This document shows positions 12,501 to 26,400 of a stretch of 64,000 nt of DNA, one piece after another. Source of the DNA: Parus major (lineage: Eukaryota > Chordata > Aves > Passeriformes > Paridae); the NCBI RefSeq assembly GCF_001522545.3, contig NC_031768.1:110303212-110367211 (forward strand), in the 5' to 3' direction. The stretch's first letter is position 1; every line of letters begins with the position of its first letter. The notes under the pieces are model-generated. The model saw only the letters and a program-made list of their open reading frames with translations. It had not been told where the DNA came from and searched no databases. The position numbers were made by a program, and so were the translations under genes.

Positions 12501-15500
12501 TTCAGCTACATTAAAAGTAATTTTATGAATCAATTTCTGGCACAGCTAATGGGAAAAAGGAGAAAATTTCATTTGACTATATTTCCATTTATTTGGTAGG
12601 CAGGCCAGGATGTCTTTATTTGGGTGAACGTTTAGGTTCACCCAAATTAGAAAAGAGCTAAAAGGTATTTAACAAAAAAACTTCTTATGACAAGACATGG
12701 AGAGACTCAGTACGTACATACTTTCCACTGGTCTCCTGTTCAGATTTCTGAAGGAAAACAACCTACAGAGTTGTGGAGAGATTTATACATTTGCTTGTTC
12801 TATTTTCAGTTCACAGTTCTCTTAGAACACCACCATCTCCCCAGGATACATAGAACAAGCTCTGGCTTTCCAAAAGGACCTTGTTCATGACACAAAGCAA
12901 CATGAACCATCACTCTGTGCTTGGGGCATGTCCTGATCAAGGAGGTACCTAAATACTTTTTGACAATTTCTAGCTTAATTTATTGTTGGCTTAATTTTTT
13001 TTTTTTTTGCCCACATTTTGGAATTGATAATAATTATCCTTTTATTTTCCAGATATTGCAATTGCAAGAGTACTACCTGACTTCAGTGTTTAAGTACAGT
13101 ACGACTTTTTTCACCCAGCTGAAACCTAGAGCTTTATTTGGAACCTACTGTAGATAAAAATTACTGCAGCTGGCAGGGATGGTCATGGAATGTCAACTAG
13201 AGGTCAAATTAGATGTCAGGTTCTTTTGTAATTTACCAAAAGATTACACTTTGCACATTTATCTTCCAGAACTTTCTCTGTTGTCAGAACCAACTTGACC
13301 TTAAGAGAGCAATGCTTTATTAAGTTACAGCTGAACACAATTGTTGAGATGTTGGTCCAATGCCTCTAGTTAATATATCACCTACCAGCAGGATGTCCTT
13401 TTAAAAGAAAAGCCATTTATGTTTGTCATTTCAGAGCAGTAAAAAGAGAAAGGTTTCATGGCATATGTCCTCACAGGGTATTCTTTTGATGAAGGACACT
13501 ACAAGTTGGTTTTTTTTTAAAAACCATCAGTGAAACTCTCCACATATTTATTTAAAATAGTCCTATGACTTTCTCATCTAAGTATAAAACACTGGAAAAA
13601 GCGTTTATGAAAAGCTGATTTAATATCATTGAAACAAAGCGTATCAAAAGCAGGCCATACTTAAAAGAGCATTACTAAAAATCTTTAGCCTCTTTTCTGT
13701 AGAATGAGATACATTTTTGCAAGGAAACAACTACTCTTTATGGTTTTTCTGCTATTACAATTATGCTTTTAACAGACCTCCCAGTTTTCTAGAATGCAAA
13801 TGATGGAGTATTCACAGGGCCAGGGAAGACAGCAGCACAATTCAGCTTTGAGAGTTATGAAGAGAATGTCAATCCTGTAAAATTAGGAAGTTAGACGAGA
13901 ACCAAAACTCCAGGAAAACGGAGGAAGAAGTCAACCTTACATTCTTTACAACTTTACAAATTTTTATCTTCCTCTTCCTCTCCTTGTCCAAGAACACCTT
14001 CTCCTGGGGACCACAACAATGACCCCTAACTACCATTTCTTAGAGGTAACATGTATTTATCACACAGCTATCATCACTGTTGTCATCAAATGATTCAATA
14101 TATGATAACCATTTAGTAGCTTTCTGACATTTATAAATTATTTACCTTTTGATACTGCAGAATGTTAACAATGGACAAACAGAATACTCCCAATTCCCTG
14201 AAAATTTCCTTCCTAGCCTATGATCAAATCAGAAATCTGAGTTCTGCAACTCCCTCTTAACAACAGAACAGAAAAGTAATCAGGAGCAACATTTCTCCCT
14301 TTTTATGACACAACCTTGCAATGTTCAAAGCTTTGACTCTTTCACATCTTTGAATTTGGGGCAAAATCTTGGAACATGTCATCCTCCTACAAACCCTGAT
14401 TATTCCAGGGAGAAGAATGGGACCCTGTAAGAAATGAAGAAGCTGCAGGATCCATGGTTCCATACAAAGGAGCAAGAAACTGAGGCTGCCCAGGAAAGAA
14501 GACACAGCTCAAAGGAGACAGGAAAGAACCTAAAAATCACAGACATCACAGATCATTCCTTAACCATATTTTTGTCCTCTTCATTAATGCCAACCATGTA
14601 GATAGGAGTAAAGAGACACTGAACACATATGACTGACTGAAACAAACTGTTTCTATCAATTCAATGTAGATACAGTTGTATTATTTTTGCTACATTGCAT
14701 TTGTTATGTACAGCCACATGAAGGATATCTTTTTCTTACGTACCTGTTTTTCAATGCTAAGCTTTGACTCTCACAAAAACACCTCTCAAGATTTCTGCCC
14801 TTATGTTTGAGAGGCTTGCATAAGAAAACCCAAGAAATTCTATTATCTGCTAATCATAGTCTCATGCTCACTTTTACTGAAATCACATGCCTGTAAAAGT
14901 ATGAATTTTCTTTGAGCACAGTGTGCTAAACTCAAGTCCTCTCCCACCCACCACTGCCCCAAAGCCAGAACAACTCTTCCCTAATTATTCTTATTCTGCT
15001 CTTCTGCTGAAACATGAGATGAGGGATAGTTAAAAGAAAAAATGTATTTTGTAAATTGACATATGTAGAATGTTGACCTGCAAACCCTTCTCCAATTTGC
15101 AGAGTCCTCTCTTGAAGCAGATGTGTTAAAATAAGCAAGCAGAGTCTGCTGTGTGCATCCGTTTCCTAATGAGATCTGACACAATAATTAGTGTGCAGCA
15201 AGCTGGGGTAGTTTAATGTACTGCCCTTCTCGTTTCTATCCAACTTTATAAAAGTTTCATTAATCTTTGCCACTAACAACAGGAAAGCAATAAAATAGGC
15301 GTAACAGCACAAGTCACAGAACCTCACAATCTGTGCTTTAATTTCAGTTCCACTATTCAATACTGGTTTCTGAAAATATCCAGGTGACTTTTCACAAAGG
15401 CCAATTAGACAGTTCAGAGGATCTACTCAAATTCACCTTTCAGAGTTGCTGGAGATTAGAAACTTCAGATCAAATTTTTGGGAAAACCTGTGATTTTGAT

Positions 15501-18500
15501 GTGGGAGGGAAGAGCACCACAGCTGACAGCAATCAGTTTTTTCATGCTCTGATAAGTTGCTGCATTGCTCATTGTTCTGGCACAGCAAGAAATACTTAAT
15601 CTTAGCATTGTAAATACAAAACCAGGAGATGAGTAACCAAAACAAAAGACAGGCACAGAATGAACTGTCAGCTTTGATGTAACACTTGTGCTACTGAAAC
15701 AGAAAAAGGAAAATTATACTAAAGTCTGAAGCTGACAAAACCACAATAAATACATGTGAAAGAATTAAAAAACTTCAAGAATAGGGTCTAATATTTTTGT
15801 TCCCTTCACAGATGAAATAAAGTTTTACCTTTGAATTGAGATTTTTAAGTCCAACTTTCTGTAGAAAACATTAGACACAAATCCTCAATATAATTTCACA
15901 TATTTCATCATTCTTTGCCCTGTGTGTGTATTCCTGTGTCAACTTCATATATGCAAGAGAGGCACTTAGACGCAGGACTGGAAAAGAATGAAAAAATTAC
16001 TAAAAATTTCAGATGAAAGTCACTTAAAGCAGTTTTTACCTGACAGGGGAGATCATTTGCTATACCAAACATTTTTCTGCCAAGAAGAAAACCATGGTGT
16101 GTTAAAAATGTAGTGAATCTAAGAGTAAAATAAATACATGAGTCTCTTGTACATAAAACAAGAGCTCTTGAGTCAGCTCAGGTGATTCAGAGACTCTGGT
16201 TGGAAGCTTAAATGCAGGGCTGAAAAAAGTGAGGGGAAAAAAAACCACCCTCATTTTAATGGGAACGGCACTTCTGGCATCTCTGAAATCAAGGACTTAA
16301 GTTTTTATTTTGCCTTTACCCATACTATTTTCTCCCACAGCTTTGCAAAACATCATTTAGATTTCAGCAGATAATCTAGAAAGCCATCTTATAAGGTCTG
16401 GGGTGCAGAAACTTTTTTTGTGGGATTCTCTGGTTGGCAGGACTTGCCTTGCTGAAATGAGCAGGTACTTAGAGCCAAGTGATGTATCTATGTAAAGTTA
16501 TGCTATTTTAAATCATCCTGTCAAATAAATTTATGTTAGAAACTGTACAGATTCCTGTTTTTTCATGCAATTTCTTTTCCCAAAGAATATTTGGCCTTTA
16601 AAATTGTGGTTTTGCTGTGAAACCATACCAGAACACCAACAATTATTCTGTAGCGGCACAAATCGATAGCAGTGCATGCAATATTTAATACAAACTGAGA
16701 CCCTTGGGACTGCTCTTCTAGCTTTTAACATCAAGTTTTTGCTTACTTGCAACATTTTGTTTTAAAATGGCAGTTATGCTTAAAAGAAACAAAGTGCTCC
16801 ACTAATCTTTGGTAATATCCATAAGGCAGGCTTCAGCCCAAATAAAGTCTTAAGAAAGCCACAGCAGAAAAAAATATATAAATCTAGGCAGCTCACCCAT
16901 TTTTGAACCTTTTTCATAAGAGTGTTTATGCCACTAAAGTTTCTTTAGACCAAATGCAAAGTGTATTACACAACCATATTTTAATCTTAGAGAGGTTTTT
17001 TTTTAATCTAAGTATTTTCTTCTTCATACAATATTCATATTATAGAAGAAAGACTAAAATAACTGGAGGGTTGGAGGGTGGAGAAAAGGCAGAAGCAGTG
17101 AACCAGCTGCTTCAGCATGCTAGCCCTAGCAGTGACCACTGAGAGAGTCATTGAGAAATTGAAGACCTGGGGAGGGCCACTAATCCAGAATACTCCCCAA
17201 GCTGCTACCTTCGAAAATTTTTCCCAGGCTCCCCTGCCAGACCAAAATTACAACCTGAATCCACAGTAAAATTTTAGAGGAGGAGACACACAAGAGGGGA
17301 GGCGAAATAAAAAAAGAAACTAAAAAGACTCTAGGGAAAACAATACAAGAGCCTTGGTTTGGCTGGATGGGAGAAACAGAAATGCATAGCTGAATCTTAT
17401 TTTTCCAGTTCTGCCCTCATCTATCTGGGCAGGCAAAGATGAATAGCAGTGAACAACTGTCCCAGGAACATCTTGCCCACATTGCATTGTCACAGTATTC
17501 CCAGGTGTATTTCCAGAAAAAACTCTTCACAAAACAGCAAAAAAAAAATGGATGGTCTAATTCAAAGTTGTTCCCCAGGCATAGCAGGAAGTAAAAGAAT
17601 GTCTGATCTGTTCTGTCCTCATTCTTCTGTGCAAAAAAGAACACAGTCCATCATCTTTTTGTTTTCTAGTATCCTCATATGCAAGTTCCTGGCCAGAGGT
17701 GGCATAAAAAGCAGGTAACGTGCCTAGAACTAATTAATGTTTTCATGTTTGTTTTGCTTTCCCTCCCTGTAACACATTTTGCACGATGCAGCCGTGGCCT
17801 TAACATTCTGGGCATGGGTGTCAGAACTCTTCACAGCCAGAATACCAAGCTTCTGGGCCTCTCCATGTACACAAAATTAAAAATAGCTGCATTAAATGAT
17901 AAATAGCATTTCCTGTAGCATTTTGCTGTTGATGAGGGTGAAAATAGCTGGCATGATTTTGTGCAAACAAGCACAGTTCGCAGGAACAAACATTTGAACA
18001 AGAATTTCTGAATTCCAAGGACCAAAAACACAGTGCTTGTTTTCAGCAGCAAATTCTTGCCCATTTTCTGCCCTCAGTTCTCAAAAAGCTCTGGAATTTA
18101 TGTCTACCAGAGCCTCCCAGTGGTGTCTGACATTACCACCATCAAAAAAACCCCACAAAAACCCAAGTACAAAGAGTGAAGGACAAAGGGCCCTCACTCT
18201 GGCTGCACAGACATGCACAGGTAGCACCCGCAGATGCTGAGAGCCAGCACTGCCCTGTGCTGAGCCAAGAGAGGCTACCTGGTGTTTTTAATTAAAATGC
18301 AGTCAGCTGAAAGTCATTAATATTGCCAGAGAAAGAAAAACAACCCTTACTCTGCTGGGCACGGGTAATAAAGTTTGGGGGGTTTTAACTTGCTGAGCTC
18401 CATCTGTGAAGGTGAGGAGGAAGGTTAGTGACGAGAGCATTGCAGCTCTGTTTTGTGGGCCCTGTGGCTGCACATCCTTCCACCCTGAGCTCCACAAGCT

Positions 18501-21500
18501 CAATCACAGATTTTATTACCAGATTACTTTCTTTAAGGTTTTTTTTTCCTCCCTCTTTAGAAATTAACATTACTTACTTTCCATAATAGAAGCATGCCTA
18601 TAAAAATGTAAATTTAAGGCAGGCCATCTAAATAGAGCACATTTAACTTCAGCACACCAGGCAGGACTAATCTTGCAGACCTCTGGTAATTTAAATTCTG
18701 ACAGTGTAAGAAAACTGCAATTGATATTCTGCATAATGAAACTAAATGGAGGCATCAGTATTCTGATGCAGAATGAGAAAAAGCTAAAGATACTTTTATT
18801 TAGAAGTTATATTTTTCAGTTCAGTCTTTAAGTAAAAATGCTTTATTCATATGTAAAATATACTGAGAGAAAAAAAAATCATCTCACTCTTAAAAATTAT
18901 TATGTACCACTCTTATTTGTAATGGACTTGCCTGGGCCAAGGGGCTGTCAGTGCATTCAGTGCATACCTGCAGCTATTCCTTAGGACTACAAGGAATATG
19001 TCTCTCAAAAGTGAATTCACAGAAAATTTCTTTAACATTCAATACCCTCAGAATCTACCTGGATTTTCACCTACATTTCCCCCCAATCCAAAATTACGGT
19101 GTCCTTCACACTGCAACCTGTAAAAGATCCTAACTACCAGGTTTAAGAAATGTTTTAAATCCATGAAACATACAAATAGATAAAAATTCTTTAAACTACA
19201 TTCTTGCAGTTTAAACTTTTTCATTACTAAAGAAAAAAAAAATTTGCTCAAGTTTTGTGAAAAATGGGAGAGAAAAATGGAGTCTTCAAATGTGAGGGTT
19301 TAAAGTAATAGAAACCCAAAACCACTGCACTAAAACAATAAAAGCAATGTATAGTTCAGGGTGTTTTTAAAAGAAATCTTACAATATTTAGGCATTTCAG
19401 GTGCATAGATTTCTGCTAGAGGTCAATTTTTCTTAATCATAGATACCACAAAAACAAACAAGAAATCTGAGAATCAGAAGACATGAATGGTGCTGAATCC
19501 AGTACTTCAGTTTAATTGATACAGATATACATATCCTTCTGCACCTACAGGTGTCTGTCTTCCTGTAATAGGGCACACACCTCCCCCAAATAAAAACACC
19601 TTACAGTCTCAAAGCCAACACCATTCTGAGTTTGCCTTTTATTTCTGAATGTCTGTTCTCCCTTTATTTTTTGAAGAAGAGGAGACTGCCTTGCAGATTC
19701 AGACTTCTCTTATGCTAATTAATTTCTGATTCATAATGGGGATCCTATTTTATTAGCCTTGGTGGAGAATATTCTGCATTTCTCACAACCACAAAGATAA
19801 GGCTGCTTAGTAGAGCTGGCTAATATGGTGTGATCTAACAATCCAATTAATTTGGAATGTGTCTTACTGATTAATAAAGCCATTTACAGAATTGCATATT
19901 TCATCTGCATTCACAACCTGGCATTAATGACTTCCTCCATACAGCAAGTTATGCAACACAGATAATCAAATATTTAAGATACTTTAATTTTATTATTAAA
20001 ATTTGATCGTACTATCAAAGCTTTTTTCTCATATTCCAGTTTAGTTTTATAATTAAATTCTACACATCTGTAAGCTAAATAAACTGGCCAAGAGACGCAG
20101 ATGAAGTTTAGTACATTCTGAAATTGGGGGATTTTGTTAGAAAACGAGAACAGAATTGATGGTATGCTGAGGGAACTGCTGTGACATCAGCCAGCATGAA
20201 AATGCACAGCATATGATTTAAATAAGCCATTACTCTACTCTTTAGGGCATATCAGAATATGCATTTGTGCATAAAATTACAGAAATGCACACAATAACTT
20301 AAGTGTTCAAGATTCTCATATTAGTCTGGGCTGAATATTCATACTTCCAGAGAAGTTTTCAGAAGATCCAAGTTAAAATCTCAAAAGGGTGGTGAAGCTC
20401 AACTCTAAACTTGAGCAGAATTTACTTAAGCAGAGATGTTTCAAGTACCTCTGCAAACCAAACTCTTGATGCCTTTGACAATGAGGCCAAACTATTTTTC
20501 CTATTTGTAGGTTTTGCCCTTTATTAAAAAAAAAGCCCATATTCAAAGGAGCTTTGGGACCGTGTAACAAACCAAGCAGATAAAATAAAGATAGCATTAC
20601 AGATTTTTCTGCTTCTCAGGGGGAAAACAAGAAAACAAACCAGATTTTTTTTTTCCATGGAGCAATAGCTTCCCAGGGTTCATCAAGTGGTGCTTGTCCT
20701 ACAATTCTGTCTTCAGTCACAAAGCCTTCAGTAAAAACTGCTCTTTTATTAGTTCTTTTACTGTGTTAACAAAAGCAGTGTGGTCAGCTCATGCCCAGCT
20801 TTCAGATTCATGACTCATACACAGCCATGACAAACCCTCAGTGAGAACTCTTTTTTTTGAAAAAAAAGCTTATTTTTCATCATTTGTAGAGATACAGTTC
20901 ACAACTGTGCCTAACTCTTCAAAAATGTATTTATTAAAATATAAAAATTTTATTTCAGTTGCTGGTCATAGCCTGTCTCTTGCCTCCCATATCCCTGCCA
21001 CAAGTAAAATAGTCTTCAATATCAGTAGTAAGTATATTTGTTCCATGCTCTTCATTTTAAGCAGAAATACTTTCAGGTATCAGCTACTTATTTATTTCTA
21101 GTCCATTCAAAAGGTACTTTCCAGTGGCAACACACAAATAGGACTTCCAAGGTACATTTAGTGTAGGATTTATATTACAAAGTAAGGCATCAACCACGGC
21201 TCCACAGAATGACAAAATGTTTTTACCACTCCGTTATTTAAAATAAATGTTCCTGAACAGAATATAGAAGAAAAGATGAGCCACAAGCAGAATTTCTCAA
21301 TGGCTGTTTGAATTTCCCTGCTCCATTTCACATGTCTCTCTACTCCCCAGTAATCATCTTCAGCTGCTGCTGCTAACAGAGAGCTACTGATTCTGGAATT
21401 ACTTCCTCCAATTATGGAAATTTTGTATGTAATGAAAACCAAAATATGTCTTTAGCAATGACAGTCAAATTGTAAAATGGTTACAGAAATCCATAATTTG

Positions 21501-23304
21501 CATTTCTTATTCCCCAGTACAGGCAAATCCACAAGGGAAGCCCTTAGGAAATAAATCTAGAACCATTTCCTTTTAGTTATTGAAATCCCACTTCAAGAGT
21601 TTTCATTACCATTACAAGTCAATAGTGATTTATCTGCATAGAAAGTATAATATCAAACAAAAATACTGCAAACCACAATAGCAGTTAATAGTGCAAGTAA
21701 TCTGGGATAGGGAAGAATGTGTCAAATACACTTTTAATCCAAGTATTTGTCATATCACATGCCTGCTGAAAGCATCTGGACATCCCTCACAAAAAAAACT
21801 CCAGTGCTTTTTAGGAGTTTATGTTATTTGCTAAGGAGTTACAGAATAATTACTGTTTATAACTAAATGATGGTTTATTCTAGTAGCATTCTAAAAGTAA
21901 ACATGTTGGTGATAAAACATGAGAGTGAAGCTTATGATTTAAAAGCAAACTTGCTCAAAACAATTTAAAAAAAGAACGAAACAAACCCCTTCAGTTTAAC
22001 ACTGAGGAACTGAAAGATCAAATATTTGAGTAAAGACACCCCCCTGAAGAAACGCATGTGGTATACTCTACATCTGATAGGGGTTCAGAGAAATCTAGTT
22101 TTAGCTAACTAATTTTATTTTGGTATTAATGACAGAAGGTATTTCAAGTTGCACTTTATAAATGCAATGAAGTTTTAAAAAGGTGCAATTAGCAGTACCT
22201 TGTGATTGATTTCTTCACACTAAAATAACCACAACCACAAGCAAACAGCTCATAAAACACTGTCAAAGCTACAGAAACACCTTTCCCTCATTGTAAAATT
22301 GAACTGCTATCATCTTGTTACTCAAAATCCAGAGTTGGTGCTCCAAAACAAGAACGTTGCAAAACATGTTTCCCCTTAATTTTCAGTTTAATACACTGGG
22401 ATCCAGCTTTGCACACATGTGAGTCTACAGACAAGAATGGAGTATATATAACAATATCTAGTTTTACAGATTGAAAGTGCCTTTTTTGCTTGCCTAAAAG
22501 GCTTTACTCAGCATGAGCTCAGGAAGTCTCAAAACAGTTTATTTATCACAGTAAGCAGTACTTTTTAATGTAATACAGTTATCCCCTCTCCATAACCTAC
22601 CACAGTAGACTGAGTAACAGCATTTCTACTTTTTTAGGAAATTCACCATGATGCAGAAAAGCAGTGGCTAGGTGGAGATAGAAGGGGAGGGAAAAAAAAA
22701 AAAAATGGAAAAAAATTGGATATCTGGAAGGTGTCTACTTCCACCTTATCTACCCAGTAGATATAAAAGCAAATATACAGCAAATACAGAAGAGTGTGTC
22801 TGGGACCTCTCTCAGCTCATCCCTGGGGATGGCCATCCAACTACCTCCCTTTGACACCTGATTTAGAGTTTGACAGTGAAAAACTGCCACGCAATTAATT
22901 AATTCCACTGTCACAGGCCCATGGTCACTGGGTCCCCTGAGCCTTTTCCTCTCCAGGCAGAGAGGAGCCCCACTCCATCCAGTCCTTACACATCATTGCT
23001 TCAGCACCTTTTCTTGGTGCCTTTCAGCTGGGCTACTAAATGTCTAATCTGCTTCATGGATCTTCCAGGACAGCAAATTTTCCTCTGATCAATCAGAAAT
23101 ACAATCAGCTTCTTCAAATCAGCTTAAAAGGCACTTCATAATTTCTTTACCCAAGAAAGCCAGTGAGTGGGTAAATGAAGTCTCCAGGAAAAAGGCCAGG
23201 CACTGCCATATGATGGAGCCATTATTTTCTATTAATAGTCTGTTAGACAATGTTCTGTTGCACTATTACATAGCAAGGGAATGGTCCCTTGCAATTTCTG
23301 CAGC
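9557..23304. other. Unique intronic sequence, no gene seen
   Basis: A long stretch of ordinary AT-rich intron with no recognisable transposon and no coding frame I can support. A GC-richer patch lies at about 10160-10340 and another at 22790-23050. A 12-bp-arm hairpin lies at 12618-12647. An ATTTGCAT octamer motif is at 11813-11820. The 19680-20310 part is dense in TAATTA-type and octamer-like motifs and could be a conserved non-coding element. Homopolymer runs occur (for example poly-T near 12990 and poly-A near 22690). Confidence 0.65.
12618..12647. repeat. Perfect 12-bp inverted repeat with 6-nt loop
   Basis: ATTTGGGTGAAC (12618-12629) is followed by the loop GTTTAG and the exact reverse complement GTTCACCCAAAT (12636-12647). 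It would fold as a 12-bp stem in RNA of either strand. Confidence 0.9.
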
Positions 23305-23442
23305 TGCCCGATGGAGTTCAAGCAGTGTTTGGACAATGTCCTCAGGCAGAGGGTGTGATTCCTGGGGTGTCCTGGGCAGGGCCAGGAGCTGGACTCAATG
23401 ACCCTTGTGGCTCCCTTCCCATGCAAGATATTCTGTGGTATG
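23305..23442 (+). mobile_element. CR1 LINE, 3' tail fragment
   Basis: The fragment contains GGAGTTCAAGCAGTGTTTGG, CTCAGGCAGAGGGTGTGATT, GGCCAGGAGCTGGACTCAATG and the tail GATATTCTGTGG. This matches the CR1 3' untranslated region of the type ending ATTCTGTG. It is severely 5'-truncated and antisense to EPHA6. Its terminal sequence resembles the complement of the fragment at 49631-49735, so the two are probably one subfamily. Confidence 0.85.
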
Positions 23443-26400
23443 AACAATTCCCCAGGTAACTACCAGGCAGTTTTCAGAGTTAAAAATCAAACCTTTCCAC
23501 AGGCCCTTTTTAATATGCACTGTGCACACAGTGACCCTCTTCTAGAGGCCAAGACACTCCAAAATAGCTGCAAGTTATTCCAATAAACATCCCCTGGCAT
23601 GTTTAATTTACTGGTATCTCCTATGCTGCCATTACCTCTTAGGGACCTGAAGAGCCTGCTTTGTCCCCCTGTAGTTAATATTAAATACACATCCATAGCT
23701 GATGTTTTGTGATAAGAAGAATAAAAATACTACTTTTGTCTCATCAGCTGTGTAACATCCCTAACAACCTGTATCAACATCCAGTTAAACTGCACCAGGG
23801 AGGAGTGGAGAATCACACTAAAAGTCAAGCAGTGCTGCTTTTGCCCTCTGCCATATCCACCAGGGAATGGACTTCCAGTGCCTGACTGTTGATCCTCAGT
23901 ACATCACACAGCAACAGCAAAATCCAATCTTTTATTGCACTCTTGCTTTCTGTAGTAGTTTTTCAGGGGAAATACAAATATTTACCCTGTACAGGAGAAA
24001 TAAGAATATACTGAGATCTGTGGCACGCACAATAAACAAAGACAATGTAATTAACAAGAGAGACTAGTAAAAAAAAGTATTCTCAAGTTATGTGTGTTGA
24101 AAGATCACTTGACTTTTTGAAATTCCATCATTAGAAAATTCAAAACTCAAATACCATGAAACAAGTGTAATTAAAAGTATATGCAGGAGAAATTTTAGAT
24201 GGCACTCTTTCCTCCTTACTAGGAAGCCCTTCCCATGGCTTTTATTAGCAATAAATCAACTTTCCAGTTTCTTGGGAAAAAAACTCCCTAGCTGAGACTT
24301 TATTTTGGATTATATTTTTTTTACAAAGGCTAGAAACAAAGTAACTTTTTAACTATTTTTACCATTTTTTTTTTTTGTATTTTTTTTAACTATTTTTAAC
24401 TATTTTACCAAAGAACTACAGTTCAAATGCTTGCATTAAGGTATCCATCATCAAAAAGCCTTCCCTTAGAGGCCACAAATTTGAGAGGTAAATATTCAAC
24501 TAGGATTTTTCATTCCTGTAGTTACTACACTGTAATATTGATAAAGCTGCAGTTTTATTTTTAAAATCTAGTTTTCCTGAAACAGGTGTAATAGCAATAG
24601 TAATTAATGTGTGATTAGTGCCGAAGCAACATGCTAATGCAGCATTTTATATCTTTACATTCCAACTTTCTACAGAATTCTTAGCAATTTTACTAAGATA
24701 CCTGCACATTTAGAATCAACATGCCTAAGAAATAATTAGTAAGTACTGTCTTAGAGGTCTACATTCATTTTCATTGTTTTACAGTAAAATATTTTAAATC
24801 AATGTTCATAGTCAAGACACCAGAAAGGCCAGTGTTTAAAAAAAGTGCTTCAAGATAATCCTCGGTTTACAATATTTTTGTATCATTTTGTAATATTTTG
24901 TATTTTTCTGTTTACAATCTTTTCCTATTCACTATTTTTTTAATGACCTTTTGAACATCAGTTGACATAATTAGTAAAACACTTCTCCATAATAAAAAAA
25001 CCCAAGAAATTTGGAAGTAAACGTTGGCTCATTTGGGAGAAACCAGGTCATAACAGGACACAACAACACAGAAAGCTAATTCTTATTTTAAAGAGAATCA
25101 GAAAGCTACACACCACATAATATCCTAATAGACCAAATACAGAGATACGTTTAACAGAAATACAAATGAGCTAAAAAACATTCCTTACAAGAAAGGGGTG
25201 TATTTGTGGTACACAAACACCCCCAGAGTTTGACTCCAATAAATCCTTGAGAATGAAATATAGGCAGGTTTAAAGCAATACACAAACACAACTGTCCTGA
25301 ATAGACACTGAATCCTTCAACTTTTTTTATGCTCAATCATCTTCAATCTCAAAATTCTTTTCAAGAAGTTGATCTCTTTACAAATAGCCCCACTGGAGAC
25401 AACTCCAGTGACAAAGTCCTGAAAGAGCCATCCCTTTGCAGGAACATCTCACGCCTAGCACAGTACTTCACAAATGTCCCTAGCACATAAAGGATGCTTT
25501 GATACTGTTTTGGGCCCCTCTTCCCTAATTTATTACTTGTTTTCAACAGCAGTATCCCAAAAGAGCTCAAGAGTTCTCCAGGTGTCTTTAGAAGTCATTA
25601 CGCATACTTAATTGCTAATTATAGGTATTAAATAGATGTACCAAATCAAATGGTTAATGAACAATATGACAAGAAAACTACACAAAAAAGTCTGAATCCC
25701 TTAAGGAAATACCTATCTTCTAAGCCCTACAGCTGCCCTGATATTCTCAATATTGATCATTTGCAGACAAAACAACAGAAAAGCAAATTAAAGTTTATTG
25801 GGTGGTAAGAAACTGACATTGTGAATCGATGAATCACTCTGTTATATTTAATCCAAATTGATTTGAGTAGTTCAGTACATCTTCCAAGCTTGTCTTTATG
25901 TCATACTGTAAAGTGTAAGGAAAATGGAAATTTATTAAGCTATGAATCCTTTATTACTTAAACTCAATAAACCCTAAATGGCTCATCCATAAACGGCAGC
26001 TCAAGTATTCCATGTTTAAATTTTTTAATACAACAGAAGGCTTTAGCAGGGTTGACAGGGTGGTCTTGGGGCAGCCTGATGTTCTGCAGTGAATGGATCT
26101 GAATATTAAACTGCAGCTTGGAGCCCAAGGGGGACAGGGCACAACCCAACAGAGACTTAGTGCTGGAGTTTTGGGAAGTCACAGCCACCAGAGCATGCAA
26201 CCCTCATTGAAATCGGTGACAACAGGTAACAGGAATTGCTGCTTCTGAAATCCCCATCCCAATCATTAATGAACAGAGAGGTGAAATCCTGTATTAGAGT
26301 AGCTGATGAGGTTTAGCAGATAAAAGTTGTTTGAGAAGCTGACAACACAGAAACTTTTTCAGGAGGTGGTAAGAGAGCATCAAAATCCATACCAGGAACA

